Shown piece after piece: positions 28,252-36,922 of a DNA stretch of 64,000 nucleotides. Source of the stretch: Amycolatopsis oliviviridis (GTDB lineage: Bacteria; Actinomycetota; Actinomycetes; Mycobacteriales; Pseudonocardiaceae); contig NZ_BNAY01000001.1 of NCBI RefSeq assembly GCF_014654365.1, positions 930,001-994,000 on the forward strand. Reading direction: 5' to 3'. Both the position numbers and the translations under genes were made by a program. The notes under the pieces are model-generated. The model saw nothing but the letters and a program-made list of their open reading frames with translations, searched no databases and was not told the DNA's origin. How positions within the stretch are numbered: the first letter of the stretch is position 1; each line of letters begins with the position of its first letter.

Positions 28252-31200
28252 GCCCTTATGGCCAGCCGTCGGGTCTCTTCACGACCGACGGCCTTGTCCT
28301 GACGTGCGACGGCCACGAACAGCGGGTTCGCTGGCGCGTCGGCGATCGGCTCGAGCAGTTGTACGAGCGGCTCTGCGACCGGTTGCGTGCCGACGGCTTC
28401 GGTGATCGTCTCGCGGTCGACGCCGCGGGGACGAAACTCACCTTCGCCGCATTGGACGAGCGGGCCAATCGTCTCGCCCGGCACCTGCGGGCGCACGGGG
28501 TGCTGCCCGGCGATCGGATCGGGCTGCTGTTCGACGAACCGGTTCATCCTTATGTCGCGATGCTGGCGGTACTCAAGGTCAACGCGGCGTACGTACCACT
28601 CGACGCGGGTTTCCCCGACGACAGACTGGCCTACATCGTCCGCGACGCCGGTGTCCGGATGGTGTTGTCGATCTCCGGCCTGCGCGACAGGTTCGAGCCG
28701 GGCAGCGTCGATCTGCTCTGCCTCGACGAGGACTCGGACCGCATCTCGGCACAGCCGGGCGAGCGGCTCAGCGCGGCCGAGAAGGGCGATCCGGCGGACG
28801 AACTCTGTTACATCGTCTACACGTCCGGATCGACCGGGCGCCCGAAAGGCGTGACGATCGACCACGCCGCGATCTGCAACTTCGTCCGCGTCGCTTCCGA
28901 CGTCTACGGCATCCAGGGCACCGATCGGGTCTATCAGGGGATGACGATCGCGTTCGACTTCTCGGTCGAGGAGATCTGGGTCCCGCTGCTCTGCGGGGCG
29001 ACGCTCGTGCCGAAGCCCGGCGGTACCAGCCTCGTCGGTCACGAGCTCCTCGAATTCCTGCGGGACAACCGGGTCACCGCGCTGTGCTGCGTCCCGACCC
29101 TGCTGGCCAGCCTCGACGAGGAACTGCCGTTGCTGCGGTTTCTCCTGGTGTCCGGCGAGGCGTGCCCCGAGGATCTCGTCCGTCGCTGGTATCACCCGGA
29201 CCGGCGCTTCCTCAACGTCTACGGTCCGACCGAGGCCACGGTCACCGCGACGTGGTCGGTGCTGAGACCGGATCGGCCGGTGACCATCGGGGTGCCCTTG
29301 CCGACCTATTCGGTCGTCATCCTCGATCCGGACGAGCCTAGAGCGCTGGCGGCCGGGGAGCTGGGGGAGATAGGGATCGCCGGGATCGGGCTCGCCGGGG
29401 GCTATCTGAACCGGCCGGACCTGACCGAGGGCGCGTTCATCCCGGACTTCCTCGACATCGGGCACAACCCGTCGCACCGCATCTACCGCACCGGCGACCT
29501 GGGCCGGATCACCCCGGACGGGGAGATCGAGTATCACGGCCGCGCCGACACGCAGGTGAAGATCCGCGGCTACCGGGTCGAGCTCACCGAGATCGAGTCC
29601 GTCCTCCTGCAGATACCCGGGATCGCGCAAGCGGTGGTCGAGACCCATCATCCGGAGGCGGGCACGACCGAACTGGTCGCCTACTACAGCCTGCGGCGCG
29701 ACAGAGAGACCATCGACGCCGGCGAGCTGCGTCGTCGTCTGGGGGAACTGCTGCCGGGCTACATGGTGCCCGCCTATCTCGAGCAGCTCGATCGCATTCC
29801 CCTGACCCCGGCGGGCAAAGCCGACCGCAAGAACCTCCCGGCGCCGACGAATCCGCGAAGAACGGCGAACGACGTCGACTACGTGGCGCCGGCGGGCGAT
29901 ACCGAACAGCATCTGGCGGAGGCCTTGGGGCGGGTCCTCGGCATCGAGCGGATCTCGGCGACAGGACACTTCTTCGACGACTACGGCGCGGACTCGCTGC
30001 TGTTGGCCAAGTTCTGCACTCAGGTGCGGGAACGCGGCGAAGTCGCGCCGTTGTCGGCGAGGGACGTGTACCTCAACCCGACCGTTCGCGGCCTGGCCGA
30101 GCTGGCTTCCGCTTCACCCGAAAGCGCGGTCGCCCGTGCCGAGGAACCGCGCCGGGCGTCCACCGCGGCTTACGTCCTCTGTGGACTGTTCCAGCTCGTC
30201 ATCTTCCTCGCCTACGCCGCGGGTTCGGGCTGGATCCTGGACAAGGGATTCGCCTGGATCACCGGGGCGACCGGGATCATCGACGTCTACCTGCGTGCGG
30301 TGGGGCTCGGCCTCATCGTGTTCGTCGTGCTGTCGGTGGTGCCGCTCCTGGCGAAGTGGACGATCGTCGGACGGTGGAAACCGGGGGAGATACCCCTGTG
30401 GAGCCTTGGCTATCTGCGCTTCTGGACGGTCAAGACCCTGGTCAGGTTCAGCCCGTTGATGCTGTTCACCGGGACCCCGTTGTACTCCTGGTACCTGAGG
30501 TTGCTCGGCGCGGACATCGGCAAGGGAGCCTTGATCCTGTCCCGGAACGCTCCGGTGTGCACGGATCTGCTCCGCGTCGGCGCCGGGGCCGTCATCCGGA
30601 AGGACGTCTTCTTCTCCTGCTATCGCGCCAGGGCGGGCTGGATCCAAACCGGCAGGGTCACCTTGGGCGACCACGCCTTCGTCGGTGAGATGACCGTGCT
30701 CGACATCGACACCGCGCTGGGGGACGACGCGCAGCTCGGCCATTCGTCGTCCTTGAACACCGGGCAGAGCGTGCCCGACGGCGAGTCCTGGCACGGCTCG
30801 CCCGCTCGTCCATCCACAGTGGACTACCGGTCGCTGGGAACGGTCCCGCGTGGCAGGTTCAGGCCGTTCGCCTTCTGCGTGTCCAGCCTGCTGCTCATGC
30901 TGCTGGCGACGCTTCCGGCGACTCTGGGCGGTGCGGAACTGGTCGTCGACCGCCTGTTCACGGCGACGGGGGACTTCTCCAGCTGGGCCTTCTACCGGGA
31001 CCAGATCGCGGGTTCGGCACTGCTGTACTTCGGCGGGTTGATCGCCGGGCTGGCGTTCGTCCTCACGATCCCGCGCCTGCTCAACCTGTTCCTTCGGCCG
31101 GGCCGGGTCTATCCGCTGTACGGCGCGCATTTCGGGATCCAACGGCTGATCGCGCGGCTGACGAACCTGCGCTCGTTCACCTATCTGTTCGGCGACAGCA

Positions 31201-32312
31201 GCTACATCGTGTATTACCTGCGTGCACTGGGGTACGACCTGTCGAAGATCCACCAGACCGGGTCCAACTTCGGGGTGGAGGTCAAGCACGAGACGCCGTT
31301 CCTCAGCACGGTCGGCACCGGGACGATGGTCTCGGACGGCCTCTCGATGCTCAACGCGGACTTCTCCGCGTCGTCGTTCCGGTTGCGCAGGACCGCCATC
31401 GCGCCGGAGGCGTTCCTGGGCAACGAGATCGCCTTCCCGCCGGAAGCACGGGTCGGCCGCAATGTCCTCCTGGCCACCAAGGTCCTCGTTCCTCTCGACG
31501 GGCCGCTCCGGGAGAACGTCGGCCTGCTGGGGTCACCGGCGTTCGAGATCCCGAGGAACGTCCGTCGTGACGGCGGGTTCGCGCATCTCAGCACCGGGGA
31601 CGCGCTTCGCCGGAATCTGCGGGCGAAGAACCGGCACAACATCGGCACCATGCTCGTCTACCTGCTGGTGCACTGGCTCCATTTGCTCGGTATCACTCTG
31701 GTGGGGACGGCGGCCAGCATCGCGCACGACCGGATCGGCTCGCTCGCCGTCGGCGGCGGCATCGTGGCCTCACTGCTGTTCTCGGTCGCGTTCTTCATCC
31801 TGGCCGAACTCGCCGTGCAAGGCTTCCGGTCGCTGCGACCCCGGTTCTGCTCGATCTACGATCCGGTGTTCTGGCGGCACGAGCGGTACTGGAAGCTCAG
31901 TCCCGCCCGCTATCTCGCGTTGTTCAACGGGACGCCGTTCAAGTCCTTCCTCTGGCGCTGCCTCGGCGTCCGGATCGGACGCCGCGTCTTCGACGACGGA
32001 TGCGCGATCCCGGAACGGTCGTTGGTGCGCATCGGCGACGACTGCACGCTCAATCTGCACACCGTCCTGCAAGCCCATTCGCTCGAAGACGGCACGTTCA
32101 AATCCGACTACATCGCCATCGGACCGGCCTGCACGATCGGTACCGGCGCGTTCATCCACTATGGAGTGACGATGGCGGAGGGGGCGATCGCGGAAGCGGA
32201 CGCGTTCCTGATGAAAGGCACCACGGCCCCGGCCCGGACCCGCTGGCAGGCCAATCCGGCGGTCGAACTCGACACGGCGGAAGTCAGCACTGCGGCAAGG
32301 AGGCTGCCATGA
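28248..32312 (+). CDS. Pls-like membrane NRPS, predicted polyamino-acid synthetase
   Basis: 1354 residues with the layout of epsilon-poly-lysine synthetase (Pls, ~1,320 residues): adenylation domain (about 50-530; YTSGSTGRPKGV, VYGPTEATV, YRTGDLG, Lys524 in PAGKADRK), carrier protein (Ser583 in GADSLLLAK), then three soluble C-terminal domains separated by six membrane helices (about 640-704, 873-950, 1133-1195). The C-domains show left-handed beta-helix-like repeats (for example ALGDDAQLGHSS and IGPACTIGTGAFIH). There is no ordinary condensation or thioesterase domain. Hand alignment to the GrsA pocket gives D-F-E-C-L-S-V-V-T-K; Glu at position 239 suits a cationic side chain. With the flanking genes, the likely monomer is L-2,4-diaminobutyrate. 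Confidence 0.9.
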   Translation: MSPYGQPSGLFTTDGLVLTCDGHEQRVRWRVGDRLEQLYERLCDRLRADGFGDRLAVDAAGTKLTFAALDERANRLARHLRAHGVLPGDRIGLLFDEPVHPYVAMLAVLKVNAAYVPLDAGFPDDRLAYIVRDAGVRMVLSISGLRDRFEPGSVDLLCLDEDSDRISAQPGERLSAAEKGDPADELCYIVYTSGSTGRPKGVTIDHAAICNFVRVASDVYGIQGTDRVYQGMTIAFDFSVEEIWVPLLCGATLVPKPGGTSLVGHELLEFLRDNRVTALCCVPTLLASLDEELPLLRFLLVSGEACPEDLVRRWYHPDRRFLNVYGPTEATVTATWSVLRPDRPVTIGVPLPTYSVVILDPDEPRALAAGELGEIGIAGIGLAGGYLNRPDLTEGAFIPDFLDIGHNPSHRIYRTGDLGRITPDGEIEYHGRADTQVKIRGYRVELTEIESVLLQIPGIAQAVVETHHPEAGTTELVAYYSLRRDRETIDAGELRRRLGELLPGYMVPAYLEQLDRIPLTPAGKADRKNLPAPTNPRRTANDVDYVAPAGDTEQHLAEALGRVLGIERISATGHFFDDYGADSLLLAKFCTQVRERGEVAPLSARDVYLNPTVRGLAELASASPESAVARAEEPRRASTAAYVLCGLFQLVIFLAYAAGSGWILDKGFAWITGATGIIDVYLRAVGLGLIVFVVLSVVPLLAKWTIVGRWKPGEIPLWSLGYLRFWTVKTLVRFSPLMLFTGTPLYSWYLRLLGADIGKGALILSRNAPVCTDLLRVGAGAVIRKDVFFSCYRARAGWIQTGRVTLGDHAFVGEMTVLDIDTALGDDAQLGHSSSLNTGQSVPDGESWHGSPARPSTVDYRSLGTVPRGRFRPFAFCVSSLLLMLLATLPATLGGAELVVDRLFTATGDFSSWAFYRDQIAGSALLYFGGLIAGLAFVLTIPRLLNLFLRPGRVYPLYGAHFGIQRLIARLTNLRSFTYLFGDSSYIVYYLRALGYDLSKIHQTGSNFGVEVKHETPFLSTVGTGTMVSDGLSMLNADFSASSFRLRRTAIAPEAFLGNEIAFPPEARVGRNVLLATKVLVPLDGPLRENVGLLGSPAFEIPRNVRRDGGFAHLSTGDALRRNLRAKNRHNIGTMLVYLLVHWLHLLGITLVGTAASIAHDRIGSLAVGGGIVASLLFSVAFFILAELAVQGFRSLRPRFCSIYDPVFWRHERYWKLSPARYLALFNGTPFKSFLWRCLGVRIGRRVFDDGCAIPERSLVRIGDDCTLNLHTVLQAHSLEDGTFKSDYIAIGPACTIGTGAFIHYGVTMAEGAIAEADAFLMKGTTAPARTRWQANPAVELDTAEVSTAARRLP

Positions 32313-33673
32313 CCCACACTCACACCGCGAGACCGGCGCCCCTGGTCCGCGGCGACCTGCCCGGTCCGCGCTCGGCCGAGTTCCTCGAACACCAGCGGCA
32401 ATGGGAATCCAGTGCGAGGGCTTATCCCCGCAACCTGCCGATCGCGATCGCGGGCGGGGAAGGCAGCTACATCCGAGACATGGACGGGAACGTCTTCCTG
32501 GACTTCCTGGCGGGCGCGGGTGTGCTGTCCCTGGGCCACAACCATCCCGAGCTGGTGCACGCGGCCACCGAGCAGCTGCACGTGCTCACTCATGGCCTCG
32601 ACTTCCCGACGCCGGCCAAACGCGAGTTCGTCGACGCCCAGCTGTCCATGCTGCCCACGGACATGCGTTCACGGATGCGGATGCACTTCTGCGGTCCGGG
32701 CGGGGCCAACGCGGTGGACGCCGCGATCAAGCTCTGCAAGACCGCGACCGGGCGTGGGGATCTGGTGACCTTCCAGGGCGGGTTCCACGGATCGAGCCAC
32801 GCGGCGATGGCGTTGACCGGCCTCGTCGCCCAGAAACGGCCGATCGCCAACGGCGTGCCCGGTGTGCACTTCTTCCCGTACTCTTACTGCGCCCGTTGTC
32901 CGCTGGGGCTCTCACGGGACACCTGTGAGACCAACTGCGTGGGCTTGCTGGAGCGGTCCCTGCGCGATCCCAACGGCGGTATCCCGCTTCCCGCCGCCGT
33001 GATCATGGAGATGGTGCAGGGCGAAGGCGGGCTGATCCCGGCGGATCGCGACTTCGTGCGGCGCGTCCGCGCGCTGACCGCGGAGCTGGACATCCCGCTC
33101 GTGGTCGACGAGGTGCAGACCGGCTGCGGCCGCACCGGCACCTGGTTCGCGTTCGAGCATTACGACATCGAGCCGGACGTGATCATCGCCTCGAAGGCCT
33201 TGAGCGGGATGGGGTTGCCGGTGGCGGTCATCCTCTACGACAAACGGCTGGACGGCTGGGCGCCCGGTGCGCACACGGGCACGTTCCGGGGCAATCAGGC
33301 CGCGTTCGCGGCAGGCGCCGCGGCCGTCCACATCGTCCGGCGCGACGACGTGCTCGGCAACGTCCAGGATCGTGGGCGGCAACTCGAAAGACGGCTCGGG
33401 GTGCTGCGAGGTCACCCCTGGGTCCGGGAGGTCCGCGGGCTCGGCCTGATGTGGGGGATCGAGCTTGCCGATCCCCGCGACGGCCGTCCGGCGAGCGGGT
33501 ACGCCCGCGCCGTCCAGGCGTACGCGTTGCGGCACGGGCTGATCATCGAACTCGGTGGCCGCGATGACGGCGTGATCCGGCTGATGCCTCCGCTCACCGT
33601 GACCGAGGAGGAGATGGAGCTCGCCTGCGGGATCCTGCTCGACGCCGTCGCGCACTGCGTCGCGGGCCGGTAG
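32309..33673 (+). CDS. dat: Diaminobutyrate-2-oxoglutarate aminotransferase
   Basis: 454-residue class-III PLP aminotransferase. It makes L-2,4-diaminobutyrate from aspartate semialdehyde with glutamate as amino donor. Seen: GGEGSYIRDMDGNVFLDFLA at the N-terminal side, FQGGFHGSSHAAMALTG (cofactor region), VVDEVQTGCGRTG with the PLP Asp, the Schiff-base Lys296 in IIASKALSGMGLP, and HTGTFRGNQ. A family-typical Cys cluster, CARCPLGLSRDTCETNC, lies near residue 195. No ectA or ectC partner is nearby, so ectoine synthesis is not the purpose. ATG overlaps the synthetase stop (ATGA), completing a three-gene coupled operon. Confidence 0.92.
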   Translation: MTHTHTARPAPLVRGDLPGPRSAEFLEHQRQWESSARAYPRNLPIAIAGGEGSYIRDMDGNVFLDFLAGAGVLSLGHNHPELVHAATEQLHVLTHGLDFPTPAKREFVDAQLSMLPTDMRSRMRMHFCGPGGANAVDAAIKLCKTATGRGDLVTFQGGFHGSSHAAMALTGLVAQKRPIANGVPGVHFFPYSYCARCPLGLSRDTCETNCVGLLERSLRDPNGGIPLPAAVIMEMVQGEGGLIPADRDFVRRVRALTAELDIPLVVDEVQTGCGRTGTWFAFEHYDIEPDVIIASKALSGMGLPVAVILYDKRLDGWAPGAHTGTFRGNQAAFAAGAAAVHIVRRDDVLGNVQDRGRQLERRLGVLRGHPWVREVRGLGLMWGIELADPRDGRPASGYARAVQAYALRHGLIIELGGRDDGVIRLMPPLTVTEEEMELACGILLDAVAHCVAGR

Positions 33674-33691
33674 GGGCCGCCTGGCTCAAGT

Positions 33692-33744
33692 GAGGTGAAG
33701 GGGACTTTCGCCGCATCGCAAGCGGGAAAGGTCCCCTTCACCTC
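33692..33744 (+). terminator. Hairpin 1 after the dat operon
   Basis: GAGGTGAAGGGGAC (33692-33705) pairs perfectly with GTCCCCTTCACCTC (33731-33744), with further pairing inside. It begins 19 bp after the aminotransferase stop and is probably the operon terminator, although no T-run follows. Confidence 0.65.
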
Positions 33745-33775
33745 GGGCGTGGACGCCACGATGCCCCGGTACGAC

Positions 33776-33830
33776 CTTGATCAACGGAGGATTGGGGACG
33801 TTGAGCGTCCCGGATCTTCCGTTGATCAAG
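33776..33830. repeat. Hairpin 2 (imperfect palindrome)
   Basis: CTTGATCAACGGA (33776-33788) pairs with TCCGTTGATCAAG (33818-33830). Inside, GGGACG and CGTCCC pair again around a TTGAG loop. The sequence differs from the other hairpins in this stretch. Confidence 0.8.
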
Positions 33831-33853
33831 ATCCGGGATCGGGCGACCCTGAC

Positions 33854-33900
33854 GACGGTGCAGGAATTGGGGCATCCAACGTCCCGATTCCTGCACCGTC
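33854..33900. repeat. Hairpin 3 (palindrome)
   Basis: GACGGTGCAGGAAT (33854-33867) pairs with ATTCCTGCACCGTC (33887-33900), 14 of 14, with a G-run facing a C-run inside. Unrelated in sequence to its neighbours, which argues against a simple tandem duplication. Confidence 0.8.
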
Positions 33901-34003
33901 GAGCCCGGCAGCCGCGTATCCGGCACCCTCGCGCAGGTCAGGCGTGGATAGGTAAATACCGGGCCGCCCTACTCGATACCGGCGCTTGCCCCTCCTGAGG
34001 TAT

Positions 34004-34050
34004 ATGAAGGCCCCCTTCCTTGCGCCAGGCGCAAGGAAGGGGGCCTTCAT
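34004..34050. repeat. Hairpin 4, 22-bp perfect stem
   Basis: The arm at 34004-34025 (ATGAAGGCCCCCTTCC then TTGCGC) pairs perfectly with 34029-34050 around a 3-nt loop. It is a sister of the hairpin at 49459-49517, sharing the CCCCCTTCCTTGCG core. It lies between operons with no gene nearby and is most likely an intergenic palindromic repeat acting as a terminator or RNA-end element. Confidence 0.85.
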
Positions 34051-34091
34051 GTACTTGGGTCGGCGTGAAGGTCGAGTTTCCTCGGCTGAGC

Positions 34092-34114
34092 CGCGTGAAG
34101 GGGACCTTCACGCG
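34092..34114. repeat. Hairpin 5, short palindrome
   Basis: CGCGTGAAGG (34092-34101) and CCTTCACGCG (34105-34114) with a 3-nt centre. Shares the GTGAAGG...CCTTCAC theme of hairpins 1 and 6. Confidence 0.75.
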
Positions 34115-34166
34115 CACCCGCTGGGGTGTGTGGGGTTTCTGTGGCGGACGTGGCGATCGCCGACTC

Positions 34167-34215
34167 CGTGAAGGCCTCCTTCACTACTTTCAGGGTAGGG
34201 AAGGAGGCCTTCACG
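34167..34215. repeat. Hairpin 6, palindrome
   Basis: CGTGAAGGCCTCCTT (34167-34181) pairs with AAGGAGGCCTTCACG (34201-34215); pairing extends two more bases outward. Last of six hairpins within 530 bp. Confidence 0.8.
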
Positions 34216-34336
34216 GACTTCATGCAGACGAAGGAAGGTGCGGACGCGCCCCGGCCGACCTCGCCTAGCCGCTCGGCCCAGGTCGCCACTCGCGACCACC
34301 TCGGCCAGTCGCTCAGCTGCACTGTCGACGTCAAGT

Positions 34337-34382
34337 GGTATTATTATACCGAGCCGTGCTACGGTGCCGGTATGATAATACC
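34337..34382. promoter_or_regulatory. Paired GGTAT-N4-ATACC operators before map
   Basis: GGTATTATTATACC (34337-34350) and GGTATGATAATACC (34369-34382) are two dyads of the same form, 32 bp apart centre to centre (three turns). They lie 22-67 bp before the aminopeptidase GTG and overlap sequences resembling -10 boxes (TATTAT, TATGAT). Conserved arms with different centres suggest an operator for a dimeric repressor bound on one face; the regulator is not next door. Confidence 0.6.
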
Positions 34383-34403
34383 GACCCTGGACGTGAGGTT
34401 TCC

Positions 34404-35225
34404 GTGATCGAACTGAAGACGCCCGCCGAGGTCGAGCGCATGCACGTGACCGGGCGTTTCGTGGCCGAGGTGCTCACCGAGGTCGGCGCGCTCGCCGACG
34501 TGGGCGTCAACCTCATGGACCTGGAACACCACGTACGCGGCATGATCGAACGGCGTGGGGCGGAGTCGTGCTACTGGGATTACGCGCCGTCCTTCGGCAA
34601 GGGCCCGTTCCGCAATGTCATCTGCCTGGCGGTGAACGACGCCGTCCTGCACGGCCTGCCCCACGACTACACGCTGCGCGACGGCGACGTCCTCACCGCG
34701 GACTTCGCGGTGAAGATCGACGGCTGGGCGGCCGACTCGGCGCGCACGGTCATCGTCGGGACGGCCGCCGAGGAGGACCTGCGGATCGTCCGCGCCACCG
34801 AGGAGGCGTTGGAGGCGGCGATCGACGCGGCGCGACCCGGCAACCGCCTGGGTGACATCTCGGCGGCCATCTGGGCCGTGGCCAGTGGTCATGGTTATCC
34901 GGTCAACACCGAGTTCGGCGGCCACGGCATCGGCCGCACCATGCACGAAGAGCTCCACGTTCCCAACAAGGGCAAAGCAGGCCGAGGCATGAAACTGCAG
35001 CCGGGACTGACCCTCGCGCTCGAACCCTGGTTCGCCCGGACGACCGACCGGATCGTGTTCGACCCCGACGGCTGGACCATCCGCTCGGCCGACGGCTCGC
35101 GCGCGGCCCACACCGAGCACACGGTGGCCGTCACCGAGGACGTCCCCTTGGTGCTCACCCGTCGTGAGCAGGAGAACCCCGCGACGCGGGCGGGAACCGA
35201 CCGTCTGTCCACAAAGGATTCCTGA
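34404..35225 (+). CDS. map: Methionine aminopeptidase type I
   Basis: 273 residues; removes N-terminal Met from nascent proteins. All five metal ligands are visible: Asp in TADFAVKIDGW and in AADSARTV, His in FGGHGIG, Glu in LALEPWFA, Glu in HTEHTVAV. Start is a GTG at 34404 (VIELKTPAEVERM) behind GTGAGGTTT. Standing alone with strong operator-like dyads upstream, it looks like an extra, regulated copy rather than the housekeeping gene of the ribosomal-protein cluster. A target-like or resistance role for a natural product is possible but not shown. Confidence 0.92.
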   Translation: MIELKTPAEVERMHVTGRFVAEVLTEVGALADVGVNLMDLEHHVRGMIERRGAESCYWDYAPSFGKGPFRNVICLAVNDAVLHGLPHDYTLRDGDVLTADFAVKIDGWAADSARTVIVGTAAEEDLRIVRATEEALEAAIDAARPGNRLGDISAAIWAVASGHGYPVNTEFGGHGIGRTMHEELHVPNKGKAGRGMKLQPGLTLALEPWFARTTDRIVFDPDGWTIRSADGSRAAHTEHTVAVTEDVPLVLTRREQENPATRAGTDRLSTKDS

Positions 35226-35407
35226 GCCGCCGAACGGGTGCTGTGCGGGTGACCTTCGGCACCTTCCTGCCTTTTCGGTCACTGTCGGGGCGTGCAACAG
35301 GCAGCGTCGCGGACTTTCCGTTCCTTGTCGTTCCAGCGTGGATACGCTCGCTCGTGCCCAGTGAGTTAACGGGCGATCATCCATGCGAGGAAGGAAATCC
35401 AGCCACC

Positions 35408-35758
35408 ATGCGGAAGAGTCTCAAGAGGCTTTCGGTCGTCGGTGCGGCCGCCCTCGGCCTGCTCGTCGCGATCCCGGCCAGCCCTGCCTTCGCCATCGGT
35501 GAGGTCGCCTGCGGCAACAGGGACGACTTCGTGAAGCTGGACATCTCGTTCGGAAACGGGATGGGGACCAACAAGTGCTTCGCCAACGCCGGTGTCACCG
35601 GCACGAACATCGGCGGCGTCTACAACGTCTTCTCGGGCAACAACAAGGTGACCGTCAACTACGAGCGCAACGGCCGGTACGAGTCGTCGACGCTCGGATA
35701 CTGGCAGGGTGTGGGCTTCTCCGGCACCGTGCGCGTGTACGAGGTGCGCATCTGGTGA
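35408..35758 (+). CDS. Secreted beta/gamma-crystallin-like small protein
   Basis: 116 residues with a clear signal peptide (basic MRKSLKRL, hydrophobic VVGAAALGLLVAIPA, cleavage near ASPAFA-IG at about residue 29). The mature part, about 87 residues, has two Cys (CGNRDDF..., NKCFAN) and a Greek-key-like pattern ending GVGFSGTVRVYEVRIW, resembling the Streptomyces killer-toxin-like/metalloproteinase-inhibitor crystallin family. Expected to be exported; activity unknown. ATG 35408 has GAGGAAGGA upstream; an in-frame start at 35243 would bury the signal peptide. Confidence 0.82.
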   Translation: MRKSLKRLSVVGAAALGLLVAIPASPAFAIGEVACGNRDDFVKLDISFGNGMGTNKCFANAGVTGTNIGGVYNVFSGNNKVTVNYERNGRYESSTLGYWQGVGFSGTVRVYEVRIW

Positions 35759-35970
35759 CGCTCGTCTGAACTCCTGACACGACCGATGGCCGGGGCGGTG
35801 TGGTCGCCGCCCGGCCATCGGCGTGCGATGTGGTTGCCGGAGGCTGACCTCGACCTGAGTGCCGCGGCGGCGGGAAAGTTCGACCAAAATCTCGAATACG
35901 CCCCGTCATCACGACGCGGCCGTTAGAGTGAACGGTCGCAGCAGCCGTCACTCTTGAGGAGCAGCAGTTC

Positions 35971-36120
35971 ATGATCGCCGAGAGCGCGAACCAGCAGAGC
36001 GTCACCTTCCCGCAGGAAGCGACGCCGATCTTTGACCTGGTCGCGAGGATGGTGGCGCGGACGCAGGCCGAAGACGAGCACGACCGCGAGCGTGAACCCG
36101 GTCTCGCGACCACGGCGTAG
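35971..36120 (+). CDS. Hypothetical 49-residue protein
   Basis: Short frame MIAESANQQSVTFPQEATPI... ending in the charged stretch RTQAEDEHDREREPG. It is supported by a good ribosome site (GAGGAGCAGCAG) and strong G/C preference at third codon positions. No domain or membrane segment recognised. Too short for standard callers. It converges with the gene at 36136-36807, with 15 bp between stops. Confidence 0.5.
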   Translation: MIAESANQQSVTFPQEATPIFDLVARMVARTQAEDEHDREREPGLATTA

Positions 36121-36135
36121 CCTCTCTTCGCCGAG

Positions 36136-36807
36136 TCACTCGGCAGATCTGCCCGCGATGTCGGCGCGGAGTTCCGAGGCGGTGCGGCGGGCGTGGGCCA
36201 GTCCGTCGAGGATCCATTGCGGAGGCTGCCTGTCGTTGGCGGCGATCCGCTCGTAGGCCGCGACCAGCCTTTCCGCGATCTTCAGGCGGGTGTGCGCGGT
36301 CGCCGGTCCGGTGTCGCTCCGCTCCGCGGGGATCGCGACGAGGGCGAGATGCCCGGACGGCGGGGGAGACGCGGCCGCTGCGGACTCGACGGGGGTGTCG
36401 GGTTGCCGCTCCGGGGCCGGTAGCCGTCGGAGACGGAAAGACGTCTGCCTCGTATGTCCCGGCACACCTTCGCGACGGGCGTCCTGTGAAGGGAACGGAT
36501 CCGCGCGGAACCGCGCGACCGCGGGCCAGTACCTGTTCCGCGCGGACTGTGGAGTCGCCCCGTCGAGCGCGCCCGCGATCTCCTGCCAGGTCTTCCCGTC
36601 GACCCTCGCGGCGACCACGGCCGCGTCGAGGATCTGCTGTGCCATCCTGATCAGGTCGGGCCGGTCCGCGGCGGCCTGCGTATCCTGCCCTGCCTTCGTG
36701 TCCGCTCGTACGGCGTTCACGGCGAGATCGGCCAATTCCGCCGCGTGCGCGGCGAGCACCTGATGGGCCCGGGTGGCGGCGGCCGAGGCGGAGCGGCGTG
36801 TCGTCAC
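36136..36807 (-). CDS. Hypothetical protein with HTH-like segment
   Basis: 223 residues, not recognised. The Ala-rich N-terminal half contains GKTWQEIAGALDGATPQSAR (about residues 71-90), followed by NRYWPAVARFRADP, similar to the helix-turn-helix pattern of small actinobacterial proteins that ask whether to 'evaluate' a codon-like DNA repeat. The middle is Pro-rich and low in complexity; the C-terminal part (about 165-220) is helical. No signal or membrane segment. Function unknown; DNA binding is possible. Confidence 0.6.
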   Translation of the reverse strand: MTTRRSASAAATRAHQVLAAHAAELADLAVNAVRADTKAGQDTQAAADRPDLIRMAQQILDAAVVAARVDGKTWQEIAGALDGATPQSARNRYWPAVARFRADPFPSQDARREGVPGHTRQTSFRLRRLPAPERQPDTPVESAAAASPPPSGHLALVAIPAERSDTGPATAHTRLKIAERLVAAYERIAANDRQPPQWILDGLAHARRTASELRADIAGRSAE

Positions 36808-36906
36808 CGCCGGCTCCTCGTAGCGGGCCGGGAGGTCGACGAGGGGCTCGCGGAATCACGCATGCCGTGGCTCACTGGTGTTCTCACCTTCTCGTGGTGT
36901 GCAAAC

Positions 36907-36922
36907 TTGCATAAGTATGCAA
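36907..36922. promoter_or_regulatory. Palindrome TTGCATA-AG-TATGCAA
   Basis: Perfect 7-bp arms with a 2-bp centre in an A/T-rich patch, 100 bp upstream of the minus-strand gene at 36807 and 166 bp before the ArsR-type gene. Size fits a dimeric repressor site. The remaining intergenic sequence shows nothing else. Confidence 0.5.

Noticed and set aside
33692-34217. CRISPR array
   Set aside because: The repeats are inverted and differ from each other; there is no regular direct repeat with spacers and no cas gene.
33695-34407. Several 60-90-residue open frames in the hairpin stretch
   Set aside because: They are created by the palindromes (for example repeated KAPFLAPGARKGAF on both strands) and have no consistent starts or domains.
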